A stretch of 64,000 nt of DNA from Oikopleura dioica. Its lineage: Eukaryota > Chordata > Appendicularia > Copelata > Oikopleuridae. Position numbers and translations under genes: made by a program. The notes beneath the pieces were generated by a model. It had not been told where the DNA came from and did not search any database. It was given only the letters and a program-made list of their open reading frames with translations. The stretch covers positions 2,916,501 to 2,980,500 of the forward strand of contig OU015566.1 in assembly GCA_907165135.1 (NCBI GenBank), written 5' to 3'. The number at the start of each line of letters is the position of its first letter. Positions within the stretch are counted from its first letter, which is position 1. This document shows positions 1-9,896 of the stretch, one piece after another.

Positions 1-234
1 CTAAAGGGTCTAAACTATCAGTAAATTAATTTTGATTACAAAAAAACAAGTCGGGTTTCGAGATTTTTTGGTCAAGAGACACCCCTTCTTTGATCCAATT
101 TTTCGCAAATTTTTTGAATGAAAATTTTTTTTTCTTCTCGCCGCCTGATTTTTTGAACGCTTTTCTTAACACTCGAAAGATCAGAATTTTGATATCGAGG
201 CCGGTTTTTCAGCATTTTTGGTCACGGAAATTCC

Positions 235-537
235 GATTCTCGTCGACCCCCTCCTTAACCCTACGCGCCAAATGTGCCATATATGGCACAAGGGCTTTCG
301 AAAACCCATTTTTCTCTCCGTCATCATTTCGGGTTCTTCCATTTTTACTCATTTTCGGGCAATAGTCTGGGCTTGGGTTTGGGTTCATTTTTGAGCTCGG
401 GTTCTGGTTCGAGTTCGGATCTTGGTTAAGGTTCGGGTTCGGCCATTATATGGGGCCTAGGACGACGGAAAAGATGATGTGCCATATATGGCACATTTGG
501 CGGCGGGGGGTGAAATTTTAGTTTGGCGGCGTAAGGT
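235..537. repeat. Left-edge repeat block with palindromic inverted copies
   Basis: The block opens at 235-256 with a stretch nearly identical to the terminal repeats of the MITE at 57455-57850 (core TCTCGTCGACCC). A 24-bp segment at 267-290 recurs in inverted orientation at 478-501, and each copy carries the palindrome TGCCATATATGGCA. Between the copies, 364-445 is degenerate G/T-rich sequence built of GGTTC/GAGTTC-like units. I see no credible gene in 1-886. Confidence 0.55.
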
Positions 538-886
538 TAAGTTGTTTTCCGAAGAAAAAATTCTACTTACTATTTTCACATGTAAAATAAATATCGATAA
601 ATGCGCCCATTGAATCGAACTGTAAATTGTACGCTGGGGTCGCGTCAATCTTCATGGCGAAAAATGCAAGAAGCGAAAAGAATCTCATTTTTTCTCAATG
701 CCTAAGAACTCCAAATACGGACGTTTATACCTGCTTGAAGACATTAATGTACATTGAATATCGGACGTCTTGTCAGGAACTTGTCAGCTGTCGTTCAAAA
801 ATCAGGAAAGATGGAGATATACAGTGTTTTTTCTGTAAAGAGAAGCCGGAGGGTTCAGAGGATGTTTATTTATTCAATCAAAATTT

Positions 887-1206
887 TCACAGTCGCATAA
901 TCTTTTCGAAATCTTGTTCAGTCGGGGCGATTTGACTTGGTTTTGGTTTCAGGTCCTTTCTCTTCATGATGAGGTTGATGTACTTGTCGCAGGCGTTTTC
1001 GAGACTGTAGAAATTATCGGATTGGGTACTCGCCATCAGCTGGGCATATCGCTTATCATTCAACAGGAGACCTTAAAAGCAAAATAAGGCGGTTTTTCCT
1101 AGAAAATTTTACCTTTGATGCACAGGTTGTAAATATTGTGCAAATCGTAAATCTCAATCGCTCTTCCAAAAACACCAGAAATAAAAACAAAATTCAAAAA
1201 CTTCAT
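887..1206 (-). CDS. Small secreted protein, two exons
   Basis: Exons are 1206-1113 and 1071-887, with a 41-nt GT-AG intron splitting a Gly codon. The product is about 92 residues. It starts with a hydrophobic signal-peptide-like segment (MKFLNFVFISG) and then has a hydrophilic body with two cysteines and a basic stretch (MKRKDLKPKP) before the stop. A TTTATT run at 864-876 reads as AATAAA on the coding strand just past the stop, and a TATA-like element lies near 1240. Function is unknown; I recognise no domain. The overlapping plus-strand reading at 627-935 is a shadow. Confidence 0.65.
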
Positions 1207-1400
1207 TTTTGCCGTTTTCCCAATCTTTGCTTTTGCTTTTCTTATAAAGCAGAAGGACTTAATTATTGAACACAAATTGGAAGCGAATTGGAAATGCGGA
1301 ATTTTATCTAACCACAGTGTGGAGTTCGACTCATTTTAAATTAATTTTGATACTTTTCGCGTCCACTTTCGTTTCCTGAACCTTTTTAAGTGGTACTATA

Positions 1401-1568
1401 CAGCCGGAGTCCAAAATAAGGGACTTTTTTCGGTCCCGAATTTGCGAAAAAAAGTCCCTTAAATTGGTTCAATTTAACATTAGAAACATACAAAACGGGG
1501 CGCAGATTTTCGGCGTTTCGAGCCAAAAAGTCCCTTATCTTGGTGTCCCTTATTTTGGACTCCGACTG
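1401..1568. mobile_element. MITE, Tc1/mariner-like ends with TA flanks
   Basis: The ends are inverted copies: CAGCCGGAGTCCAAAATAAG at 1401-1420, with a near-exact complement ending at 1568. TA dinucleotides flank both sides (1399-1400 and 1569-1570), as expected for a TA target-site duplication. The 168-bp element has no coding capacity. The overlapping minus-strand reading at 1386-1661 only traverses the element. Confidence 0.75.
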
Positions 1569-1733
1569 TATATACTCTCTTGGAAGCTTTTCAAATCCCT
1601 CTCGACTGTACTCCTTCTCCTCGAATAACGGGGTTTCTAGAGCTGAAATTGATGATTCCAAGTATCGAAATTTCTCTAGACGCGATGGAAAACAACAATA
1701 ACATCATCTTCAAATCCCCCAAAATCGTCGGAA

Positions 1734-2390
1734 ATGGAGAGAAAAGCGGATGTTAAAGAAATTGTCAACGACGCAATCGCTTATGAAAATTCCCTCTTGA
1801 GCAGAGGTCGTTCCAGGGCACTGTCGACGCCATCAATTTGCCGGGATGACTCGACATTGAAAATCAAAAAAGAAGAAGACGTTGGAAATCTACGAGACTC
1901 AGAAAGAAGAAGCCCTCCTAGATTTAGACGATTTCCGCCGCCGACAAAACGGAGGGATCGGCAAACAAGAGGGTAAGAAAGATGATTTTTCTTTAAGAAA
2001 AAACCGTTTAGGGGCTCATTGTCTCGCTCCCAGCATCATCGAAATCGCCGCCGAGAAGGGTCAGTCTTCTCTCGTCTTGGAACTATTCATAGAAATCGCC
2101 GCAACAAAGGGCCAAGAAGAAGATTTCGTCAACGACACAAACCATACGATAGCCTTTCAAGATCAGAAGACAATCTTTCTGTAAAAGGAAACGGTTCTTA
2201 AAGATTGAATTCTAATAAGGAAATCTTTGAGAATCTTTTACAAGTACTGCAAGCTCGAAAAATGGCATTGTCGATTCAGGAGCATCGAGAAAAGACGAAG
2301 ATTATTGAGAAAAAGATGAATGATGAAAAGAATATCCTTGATGAGGTAAAGTCATTGAATAGGAAGAAAATTGTACTGCGAGAATTTTAA
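1734..2390 (+). CDS. Basic RS-like protein with C-terminal coiled coil
   Basis: Exons are 1734-1972, 2012-2180 and 2220-2390, with two 39-nt GT-AG introns. The second intron removes an in-frame TAA at 2199-2201 and has a TCTAAT branch-like motif. The roughly 190-residue product has an Arg/Ser/Pro-rich first half (RSRALS, RRSPPRFRRFPPPTKRRDR, then SLSRSQHHRNRR) and a helical Lys/Glu-rich tail (KTKIIEKKMNDEKN) likely to form a coiled coil. No signal peptide is present. RS-type composition suggests a nuclear or RNA-associated role, but that is inference. An upstream ATG at 1685 is in another frame and stops quickly; it may be a uORF. Confidence 0.6.
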
Positions 2391-2608
2391 GTGAAGACTT
2401 CTGATATTTTATTTATTCAGTTTTGAATGCGGTCTTACTAATACCGTATTAGTGCTGACATTAGAATAATATAAGCTTCATTTTAATTTTCATAAAAATA
2501 AATATACAATTTTCGGACATCAGACTAAATTTGAAAAAGATTACATAAATATTCTCACGAAGATCATAAAAATCATGAAAAATCTTACCGCGATAAATAT
2601 CGTAATTA

Positions 2609-3085
2609 ATGTTTCATTTTTTCAACTTGCTTGGTAAGCGAAAATTTTCTGACTATTATACTATCTGAACAGCTGTTGAAGCAGATGCATATCGAACTCT
2701 ATCTACCTGGCAATGTGCTCGCCAGCTTGTTTTGCCATCTGTTTAATTTTATTGTAGGTTTACGCTCGTCTACGAAAACTCAAACGCCAAAAAGAAGACA
2801 ATGAGCGCGATCGTGGAAATTACGAATGTAAGTTCTCTTTCGTCATTTCTTCTTACATATTTCTCAGGTCGCTTCGAGCGATTGTGCGCAGAACTACGAT
2901 TGAAGGACATTTACTGGAATGGCGACTTCCGAGCTCCTATTTTCAAGCGCCCCGACGATGGGCCTGATGATTCCAGTCTCCTTGAAGAATCAGAAGAAGA
3001 CGGAGAACTGCTTGATGATGATGATGACGATGATGAAGACGAGTGGTCCGACGATGAGACATTTACTGACGGTCCTGATGACTGA
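2609..3085 (+). CDS. Small protein with acidic C-terminal tail
   Basis: Exons are 2609-2633, 2673-2728, 2758-2827 and 2868-3085. The introns are 39, 29 and 40 nt; the 29-nt one is at the lower size limit and is the weakest part of the model. The reading frame joins a basic helical segment (ARLRKLKRQKEDNERDRG) to a long Asp/Glu tail (LLDDDDDDDEDEW) ending GPDD. This fits a nuclear chaperone-like or scaffold protein, but I do not recognise the family. The plain ORF from 2801 uses the wrong frame upstream of the last intron. Confidence 0.5.
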
Positions 3086-3382
3086 TTCTTTTCTTTATTT
3101 CTATTTTTATATTCAATAAAATTTTCGCCCTTTATAAGTTCAAAACTGAAATCATGGAAGAAAATTTGTTAAAGAAAATGAGTAAGAATAGCTCGTTTTA
3201 TGTTCTTTCCAAAATTGACAGTCATGATTTCTGGTCATATTTGTTAAAAGCGCGTGAGCAATTGTGATATCACCAGAAAATCTAATAGCAACTGTTTACT
3301 TTGCCATCATGCAGCATTTCGACATTTAAAAAGCTCATTTTCTCACAGGAACTGATCATTTCATTCTAAATATTGAGAGAAA

Positions 3383-4196
3383 ATGAAATTTTTTACAATT
3401 TTCGGCTCAGCTGTTTTCGCTCAAAAATGCGAAAAACCGACTGACATTTCGAACCCCAACTCGGAGCTTCACTGCATCGGTGCCGGCGGAAATTGTGGAA
3501 TCAATGAGGATTTTGCGAGAAAAGGATGGCAGGCATATTTAACTGTTCCCGGACAAACGGCTGAAAATACTGTCTGGACTGAGGTAAGCTTTTCAGATGA
3601 GCTCGGTGAAATACCCAAATTTTAGGCACAGAAATACTGTGAGTCCATGGGCATGAATCTCGCGACTGTTGCAAACGAGCAAGAACACAAAGATCTCATG
3701 ACATACACTGTCGAGTACGGGAAGTGCATGACGAATGTTACCAACCGACCTGGCAATTTCTTCATTGCTCTCAATCGAGTCAATAATCATGATGAGTTCA
3801 AGTGGACTTATCGCAATGCTCCTGGAGAAGAGGTAAAATTTCAAAGATGAAATTTGAAATGCTCATTTTAATTCTAGAAAACCTGCCTTCCATACGAATT
3901 CGGAGACGGGCTCAACAAATTTGAAACCGAAGACAAGCTCATCGACAAATTTTGCGTCTACATGGAAAGTGGATCTGGCTCAAACCAGTCGAAAAACTGG
4001 AAACAAGTCAGTTTTTTTTCTAATAGGAGCTTATTCGATGACCTCTTAGGTTGATTGCAACAAGAACCCAACTGGAACTCAAATTGGCTTTGTCTGCCAG
4101 CCGCGAAGAGATGTAGAAGAATGCAAAAGTGGCGCCGCCGGGTTTTCTTCCTTGAGTGCAATGATTTTTATGCTTGCATATTTTTTGATTGAATAA
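3383..4196 (+). CDS. Secreted C-type lectin-like protein, probably GPI-anchored
   Basis: Exons are 3383-3583, 3626-3832, 3878-4006 and 4050-4196, all GT-AG. A signal peptide (MKFFTIFGSAVFA) precedes one C-type lectin-like domain with its early cysteines, the helix AQKYCESMGMNLATV, a central FFIALNRVNNHDEFKW (the usual WIG strand is divergent) and the closing FVCQP. The C-terminus has a small-residue site (KSGAAG) followed by a hydrophobic tail (SAMIFMLAYFLIE), typical of a GPI-attachment signal. Classical calcium-binding EPN/QPD and WND motifs are not obvious, so sugar binding is uncertain. It sits beside a second lectin and four secreted peptides. Confidence 0.8.
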
Positions 4197-4369
4197 ATCC
4201 GAATATAGTACAGATGATCAGAGCATACACTCGATCCTTTCTGAACTTGGCTTCTATTAACGAACAAGAGCGAATGAGCCATCAATTATTGATGATCAAT
4301 ATGTGATTTCAAATTTGTTCAAACGATAAAATCCTGAATAACAGAATATATCAAGTAAATTCAACACCG

Positions 4370-4376
4370 TATAAAA
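4370..4376 (+). promoter_or_regulatory. TATA box of peptide gene A
   Basis: TATAAAA lies 41 bp upstream of the ATG at 4417. All four genes of the family have a TATA element at a similar distance. Confidence 0.6.
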
Positions 4377-4416
4377 GCAACAAGAGGCGTTCTTATTCTT
4401 TAATATTTTGGGTAAA

Positions 4417-4635
4417 ATGAAATTCTATTTTCCCTTTTTCATTTTCATCTGGCTAACCAACCCATACCTCGGTGACACTGACAGTGACTTCGTCAAGAAA
4501 CTCAAGGTAAATTTAAAGGATAAATTCAGTTTAACAAATTCAAAGCTCCGTCAATGGCGATTCAAAATGCGGCTTGCACGGCACAATTCCCATCACCGTC
4601 ACAAGAACTCACATCGTCGCATGCGAATTTTCTAA
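4417..4635 (+). CDS. Cationic secreted peptide, family copy A
   Basis: Exons are 4417-4506 and 4546-4635, with a 39-nt intron in phase 0. The 59-residue product has a signal peptide (MKFYFPFFIFIWLTNPYLG), a shared acidic-to-basic segment (DTDSDFVKKLK) at the exon end, then a strongly cationic His/Arg/Lys-rich tail (LRQWRFKMRLARH, HHRHKNSHRRMRIF). The size, secretion signal and charge resemble host-defence peptides; that role is inference. Three further copies (4909, 5361, 7150) have exon 1 of exactly 90 nt and the same intron site, so this is a tandem family. The TTG nine bases upstream is not needed as a start. Confidence 0.8.
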   Translation: MKFYFPFFIFIWLTNPYLGDTDSDFVKKLKVNLKDKFSLTNSKLRQWRFKMRLARHNSHHRHKNSHRRMRIF

Positions 4636-4851
4636 ATATCATTCAAAAAATAATTTACGAATAAAGATTTTCGAAATATGAATGCTAAGGTATTTGCTTT
4701 TGAAGATAATTATAGAAAACAATTTGCTTGAACTTTAAAGAAAGGCCTTCTCTGAAGACAAAAATAATTTTGTTGACAGTTGTCCCTGAAGGTCTGTCTT
4801 CCCGTACGTATAAATGACAATGCCGAGAATAACTGAATATGTTAACAACTG

Positions 4852-4860
4852 TATATAAGA
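4852..4860 (+). promoter_or_regulatory. TATA box of peptide gene B
   Basis: TATATAAGA ends 6 bp before an ATG at 4867. That ATG would lie at or upstream of the expected transcription start, so the ATG at 4909 is the better start. This keeps exon 1 at 90 nt as in the other copies. Confidence 0.6.
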
Positions 4861-4908
4861 AGCAAAATGTCCAATTTTCAATTGATATTGGTTTCGAAAT
4901 CTATTTTG

Positions 4909-5156
4909 ATGAATTCATTTTTTCCCTTTTTCATTTTCATTTGGCTTACAAACCCGTGGCTCGGAGATACTGATAATGAATTTGCTAAAAAACTCAAGGT
5001 AAGGAAGAAAGCTGGCGACGTATTATTAAAATTATGTTGGCTCAGCTTCGTCAAAATCGATTCAAAATGCAACTAACTGGACACAACTCCCAACACAGTC
5101 AGAAGAATTCTCATTCAAAGCATATGCGCATGCTAAAAAGATCATACTTCTCATAA
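4909..5156 (+). CDS. Cationic secreted peptide, family copy B
   Basis: Exons are 4909-4998 and 5046-5156, with a 47-nt phase-0 intron. The 66-residue product has a signal peptide (MNSFFPFFIFIWLTNPWLG), the family segment DTDNEFAKKLK, then LRQNRFKM and a Gln/His/Lys-rich tail ending MLKRSYFS. The start at 4909 is chosen by the TATA position and by alignment with copies A, C and D; the ORF could extend to 4867. The tail is the longest of the family and less histidine-dense than copy A. Its neighbours on both sides are paralogues in the same orientation. Confidence 0.8.
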
Positions 5157-5289
5157 AAAATTTCTCCTGTACCAAATAAACTAAAAAGAGAAGGTCAAAC
5201 CCAAACACAAATGGAACGCAAAAACACAGAAGCTATCAATACCCGTCCTCCGATTTTTTAATGACAATGTTTTCAATAACAAAAACACA

Positions 5290-5297
5290 GTATATAA
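5290..5297 (+). promoter_or_regulatory. TATA box of peptide gene C
   Basis: TATATAAG lies 63 bp upstream of the ATG at 5361, in the same element context (TATATAAGAAGC) as copy B. Confidence 0.55.
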
Positions 5298-5360
5298 GAA
5301 GCCGAATGACCTTCAAAGAACAAGCAATCGTTCCTTTTTTTATTTTTTTTTCTCGTTAAA

Positions 5361-5586
5361 ATGAAAATTTATCTTCCCTCGATTATTCTTATTTGGGTAA
5401 CCTCCCCGTGGCTTGGTGAAATTGACAATAATTTTGCTAGAAAACTCAATGTAAGTTTCGAGACAGGAAAAATATTGAATGAATATTAAGCTTCGAATAT
5501 GGCGATACAAGATGCACCAGGCTCTGCACAAAGCTCACGATAGGCACAAAAGTAGCATCTACAGACACATGAAAATATTCAAATAA
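5361..5586 (+). CDS. Cationic secreted peptide, family copy C
   Basis: Exons are 5361-5450 and 5491-5586, with a 40-nt phase-0 intron. The 61-residue product has a signal peptide (MKIYLPSIILIWVTSPWLG), the family segment EIDNNFARKLN, then LRIWRYKM and a His/Lys/Arg tail (HKAHDRHKSS, YRHMKIFK). It is the most diverged copy in the signal peptide but keeps the exon length, the intron site and the WRYKM-type motif right after the intron. The conserved [DE]-D-x-x-F-[AV]-[KR]-K-L block could be a propeptide or part of the mature peptide; the sequence alone does not say. Confidence 0.8.
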
Positions 5587-5642
5587 TCATTATTTTTATT
5601 TTCTTCTTTCTGGATACAAAATAAACGAACCAACAGCAAAAA

Positions 5643-6806
5643 CTAATTTTTGGTAAGTGCGCAGCTCTCATTAATTGGAACTTTGACTTGAACTCGGCAA
5701 TGAAAATGATTCCACCTGCTGCAGACGATATCATTCCACCACGGCCCACCCCACTCTGTTGATCGCAAACTTTCGGCGCAATTTTCGTTTCCACCCGTTT
5801 TGTCTGGCTGTTGGGGGAAAGGAAGCCAATTTTCCACGGTCTTCTCGGCACCAGTCGGATTGTACCATTTTTCATCATTTCCGAGAGTCATTCCAAGCCA
5901 CTCTCGTCGATCTGGTTTGATGTAGTTGTAATGCTTTAGCTCAGCCTCATTGTTGAAGAAGGGTAAATCCCCTCCGATCTGGTTGCATCGCTTTTTTGCT
6001 TTTTCAAATTCAAGTGGAAAGGGCTGTTTTTTGAACTCAATGCAGGTCCTCTTGGCCGTGACTCCCTAAGGAACAAAATTTATAATTTCAATTGAATAAA
6101 ATCTCTTACCAAATCACAGCCCTTCTCCCACTCATCAGAATTGGTCCACCAAAGAGAGGATTTTGAAAGTTTTCCATTTGCACAGCGGGCTTGTCCATTT
6201 ATTTTGCCATTTTTGCATTCAATATCGTAGTACGCGCGATAATTTTTCGTTTTCTCGTTTCGATTTGGGAGTATTTTTCTTGGAACGAGTCTTCCTTTCA
6301 CGGAAAGTTTCGAGTTAATAGTCATTGCTTCAGAAAGACATGGAAAATTCTTGAGATGAAGGCATTGCAAACGCTTATTTTCTTCAACTTCACCTTTTCT
6401 ATAAAACTTGAATCAAAAAATAAAATCTTCCTTTACCTTTTAATTCTCACGATCCTGCTACCATCGTCAAAGCACTTGATGAACAGATTTGGTTCTCTAC
6501 ATCGCTGGGCTTGGCAACCTGTTAAGAAAACCTGAGTCAGGTAAGTTCTCTGAGTCAGGTTTTCTTCACAGGTTGCCAAGCCCAGCTTCGCCCCCATGTT
6601 GGAAAAGAATTATCATCGCACTTTGGTTGACACTTCAATTTACCCAGAGCCGTCTTTGTCCCAAGATCCTTGCAATCCCAGAAGCCATTCTTGATCGAGT
6701 ATCTATACCAGCTGTTATTGATCTCTTTTGCTTTTTCATAACATCGTTTCGGAGAGTCGATGGCCTCACAAATTTGAAAAGAAAAAAAGAAAATAAGTAA
6801 GTTCAT
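5643..6806 (-). CDS. Secreted C-type lectin with cysteine-rich N-terminal half
   Basis: Exons are 6806-6587, 6518-6437, 6398-6110 and 6065-5643. A signal peptide (MNLLIFFFSFQICEA) is followed by a Cys-rich region (KLKCQPKCDDNSF, then CQAQRCREPNLFIKCFDDGS) that looks like degenerate sushi/CCP modules. A C-terminal C-type lectin domain follows, with EWLGMTLGNDEKW, NENCAESL and the closing NDIVCSRWNHFHCRV. The first junction needs a GC-AG intron lying inside an 83-bp inverted repeat (6504-6586): the GT available there gives the wrong phase. The gene is embedded between peptide copies C and D, on the opposite strand. Ligand unknown. Confidence 0.75.
6504..6586. repeat. Inverted repeat forming most of a lectin-gene intron
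   Basis: Two arms of about 37 bp, each reading GCTGGGCTTGGCAACCTG on its own strand, are separated by about 9 bp. They cover the first intron of the lectin gene and the first 15 bases of its second exon. One arm therefore reproduces exon sequence in reverse. Confidence 0.75.
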
Positions 6807-7100
6807 GACTAGCAGAGAGAAATTGAAAATGATCTGCTTACTGAATTCGAGCGCAAGGAGTGATTGAAATACGAGATGGATTATTTGACTTCATGTGCAA
6901 GTTCTTCAAATCTGTTAAGCCGCTTTCAAATGCAGAAAAACATCCCTCCTCAGAACTTCTTCAAAGATGTCTTTCTTGAAATAAACAGAAGTTCATTTCG
7001 CCGCAGAAAGGACAGAACCTATCAATATTGCGGATATAATAATCGATTTTTCGACAATAATTTTTTCAATAACAAAATGGTGTTTATAATTTACCCTCTG

Positions 7101-7108
7101 TATATAAG
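7101..7108 (+). promoter_or_regulatory. TATA box of peptide gene D
   Basis: TATATAAG lies 42 bp upstream of the ATG at 7150. Confidence 0.55.
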
Positions 7109-7149
7109 GTCACGTATTCCATACTGGAAGAAACACTCGATTTTATTAA

Positions 7150-7357
7150 ATGAGATTATATTTTTCTTTACTTATTTTTACCTGGGTGACAAATCCCTCA
7201 CTCGGCGATACTGACAGTAACTTCGCTAAGAAACTCAAGGTAAAAAATCAATATAAAAAGGTAACCAAATATTATTTTGTTTTAGCTCCGTGTTTTGCGA
7301 TACAAGATGCTTCATCCGGACAAAAATAACATGCGAGTTTTTAAAAAATCCTCCTGA
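7150..7357 (+). CDS. Cationic secreted peptide, family copy D
   Basis: Exons are 7150-7239 and 7286-7357, with a 46-nt phase-0 intron. The 53-residue product has a signal peptide (MRLYFSLLIFTWVTNPSLG), the family segment DTDSNFAKKLK, then LRVLRYKM and a short basic tail (NNMRVFKKSS). It is the shortest tail, lacking the histidine-rich middle of copies A and C. It is separated from copies A-C by the minus-strand lectin gene, so the array was either interrupted or spread by local duplication. Confidence 0.8.
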
Positions 7358-7402
7358 ATAAATTGTTCGAAATTTATTTAAATTGAAAAAAGCAGGACAA
7401 AA

Positions 7403-9277
7403 TTATGCCCATTTTAAAGGAAAGCAAAGATTAAGTCTTCCGTAGTCAGTTTTTTCTTCTCTTTCTTCTATCAACCTCAAATTCTCATCGAGTTTATTTT
7501 GAAGTCTGGCGATGATCGGCTTTGCCCATTCTTTCTCAAACTGATTAACAGTTTCGTCTGGATTTTGCTCGAGATTATAAAACTCGGAAATTTCCGGGAT
7601 GAGTTTCCACTTGTTCCATCTGATCGATTGAATTCCTTGGTAGACGGCATGAGTCATGATCCACTGCGGTCCTTTGATCTCATCAGAGGCGCCGGTCAGA
7701 AGAGGGAGGAGGGAGCGGCTGTCGGGCCCTTCGTTGCAGGAGGGGGAGTAGTTGATGATGTCGGAAAGAGTTCTAGAGAAGAGTTAATTAAAGAATATTT
7801 TTCAAAAGGAATTTACCTGAAAACATCGACATAGGAGACGACTTTGTCCTCCACTGTCTTCGCCGGAAACTGCTTTGGGTACCACCACATGAAGGGCAAT
7901 CGATGACCTCCTTCCCAGTTGTAGTTTTTAAACCCCTTCAATTGCCAGTGCTCGCCTCCAAGGTCGATGGCATTTTGAGTGTGATTGTAGAGAATTCTGT
8001 TGAACTCGCTGGAATGGTCCGCTCCGTTGTCCGACATGAGCAGAATCAAAGTATTGTGGATTTTGCCCGTTTCTTCCAGGGTTTTGAAGAGATTTCCGAC
8101 GATGTCGTCTGCCTCGGCGATCATGTCTCCAACGACACCGGCTTCGGTCGTGTTTCGGAAGCGAAGGGGGGAGTTGAAAGGACGATGACCAGAACGCATC
8201 CCGTAGTAGGTGAAGAAAGGAGTGGTGGAGGCTTCTTGCGAGCGGATGAAATCGAAAAGCTTGTTGGAAACGACCTCGTCCATCGTTCTGAAAATGGCTC
8301 GGAAGGGCAAAAACTGAAAGAAAATTACCTAGAATCGTAGTTTTTTTGCGCGACCATCGATCTGGGATAGTTGCCCATCAGAACCTCCCCAAAAGTTTCT
8401 TCCTCGAACCAGGGAGCAGCAACGTAAGCCCCGACCCCAAATTCTTCTCTGTTAATCCTGGCAGTATCGTTTCGAATAGAGCCTTCCGGGAAGGTCCGTT
8501 GAATAGCCCATTCAGTAAAGGGCTCAGTTTGGAGACCGTTTTCGAAATATCCGTTTGGTTGGCAGCAAGGGGAGCCTAAATTTTGGGTCAGAAAAGAAGA
8601 ATGGCGATTCTAGCGCTTGCCTGAGGTAAATGAATAGTCGTAGTCAAAATCTTTTACTTCCGAAACCGGTTTCGTATAATTTCCCGGAACTTGATAAAGC
8701 CTTTTCTCATCTCCAGGAGTTCTGCTTTGCGGATTTTTATAGCTAATTTTCTTCCATTCTAGAACCTTTCTTCTTTGTTCGGCTCGTTCTTCAGGCGTCT
8801 GGTCCATATTGAGCGTTTCAGTTTTCAGCGGCTGCGATTTTCCGAAAATTCCAGTCGTGTAGCCCGCTTTTTTGAACATTTGGCCGAGGTGGGGTTCGCG
8901 GCCGGCTTTTAGAATTCGGTTCTTGCCCTCTAGAAAATGGTTAAGGGAAACGAGGGTTCAGGAAGGGGATATCTTACGTTGCATGGAATATCGGCCTGTC
9001 ATGAGCATGTATCGACTCGGTCCGCAACGAGCTGAACCAGCATGAGCATCCTAGAATAAAAAATCCGATGACTCATCGGCGATGAGATTTTTATCGTTAC
9101 CTTGAAGTTGACTCCTTCTGTCCCCAATCTATCAATATTCGGCGTCGGGACTTTTCCTCTCGCTTGATTTACTCTGAAATCCCCAACTCCAAAGTCATCT
9201 GCAATCAAAATGATTACATTTGGTCTCTCATCGCAAAAAATATTTGAAAAAAGAGAAAAATATTTTGCAAGTTTCAT
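7403..9277 (-). CDS. Arylsulfatase family protein, secreted or lysosomal
   Basis: Exons are 9277-9101, 9050-8978, 8929-8621, 8575-8355, 8313-7817 and 7772-7403, about 548 residues. Sulfatases hydrolyse sulfate esters using a formylglycine made from Cys in C-x-P-S-R. Here that motif is CGPSR in exon 2. The N-terminal metal-site strand is VIILIADDFGVGD, followed by PTPNIDRL. Later come SDNGAD and NWEGGHRLPF, both typical of the family. The usual G-K-x-x-H signature reads GKSQPL, so its histidine is missing, which may affect activity. The third intron starts with GC (CAG|GCAAGC). The substrate cannot be read from sequence. Confidence 0.85.
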
Positions 9278-9896
9278 TTCTTTTTCAAATTCGTTTTTTT
9301 CAATTCTAGTTCACTTTTCTTGCGTCTGATTGAACGGATCACGAAAATGCGGCTCTAACTTGTTTTGAGTAAAAATATTCGAATTCCGTTGAATACCGTT
9401 TCTTGGGGATTTGATAATTTTACGAAGTAGGGCAATTCTATTAGGTCGAAATTATTATGTTTTCCCATTTTTTTGTCATTATTGCAGATAATCGTCAATT
9501 CGACTTTATTTATAGCGGACAGAAACCTTACGTAATGATTTTCATCCTTTTTCCGCATTGTTGTTAGTTCTTCTCTAAGACATCTTGTAAGAAATGTCTT
9601 TTTGTTATCTTTTGACATGGAAAAGCAAGATCAATTTCTAATGTCGCTTTTCTGATTTTCAGTCTTGTTCGTAAGGGCCCTTGGTCATTATCTAATCTTC
9701 TCTTTTTAGTTTTCAAAATCCATTTTAGTCGATAAAGTCAAGTGCATCGCCAAACCTCCGAAAAACGAAGTGGGTTCAATCGGGATCATTTTTTTATCAA
9801 AAAAAAAAAGAAGAAAAAAAATGAGGAAAAACGGACGATTTTGAGTTTATTTTTTGATTATTTTTAATAAAATTTTTTATGACAGTATTAAGAATT
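9278..9896. other. Intergenic, no gene seen
   Basis: AT-rich sequence with scattered short ORFs in all frames but no splice-supported or family-supported coding sequence. A long A-rich tract lies near 9800-9820. Confidence 0.5.

Noticed and set aside
90-365. Plus-strand ORF of 91 codons at the left edge
   Set aside because: It runs through repeat sequence with homopolymer-coded Phe runs and no splice or family support.
627-935. Plus-strand ORF of 102 codons
   Set aside because: It overlaps the better supported minus-strand secreted gene at 887-1206 and has no recognisable product.
9355-9618. Minus-strand ORF of 87 codons
   Set aside because: No signal peptide, domain or splice context; composition is like surrounding noncoding DNA.
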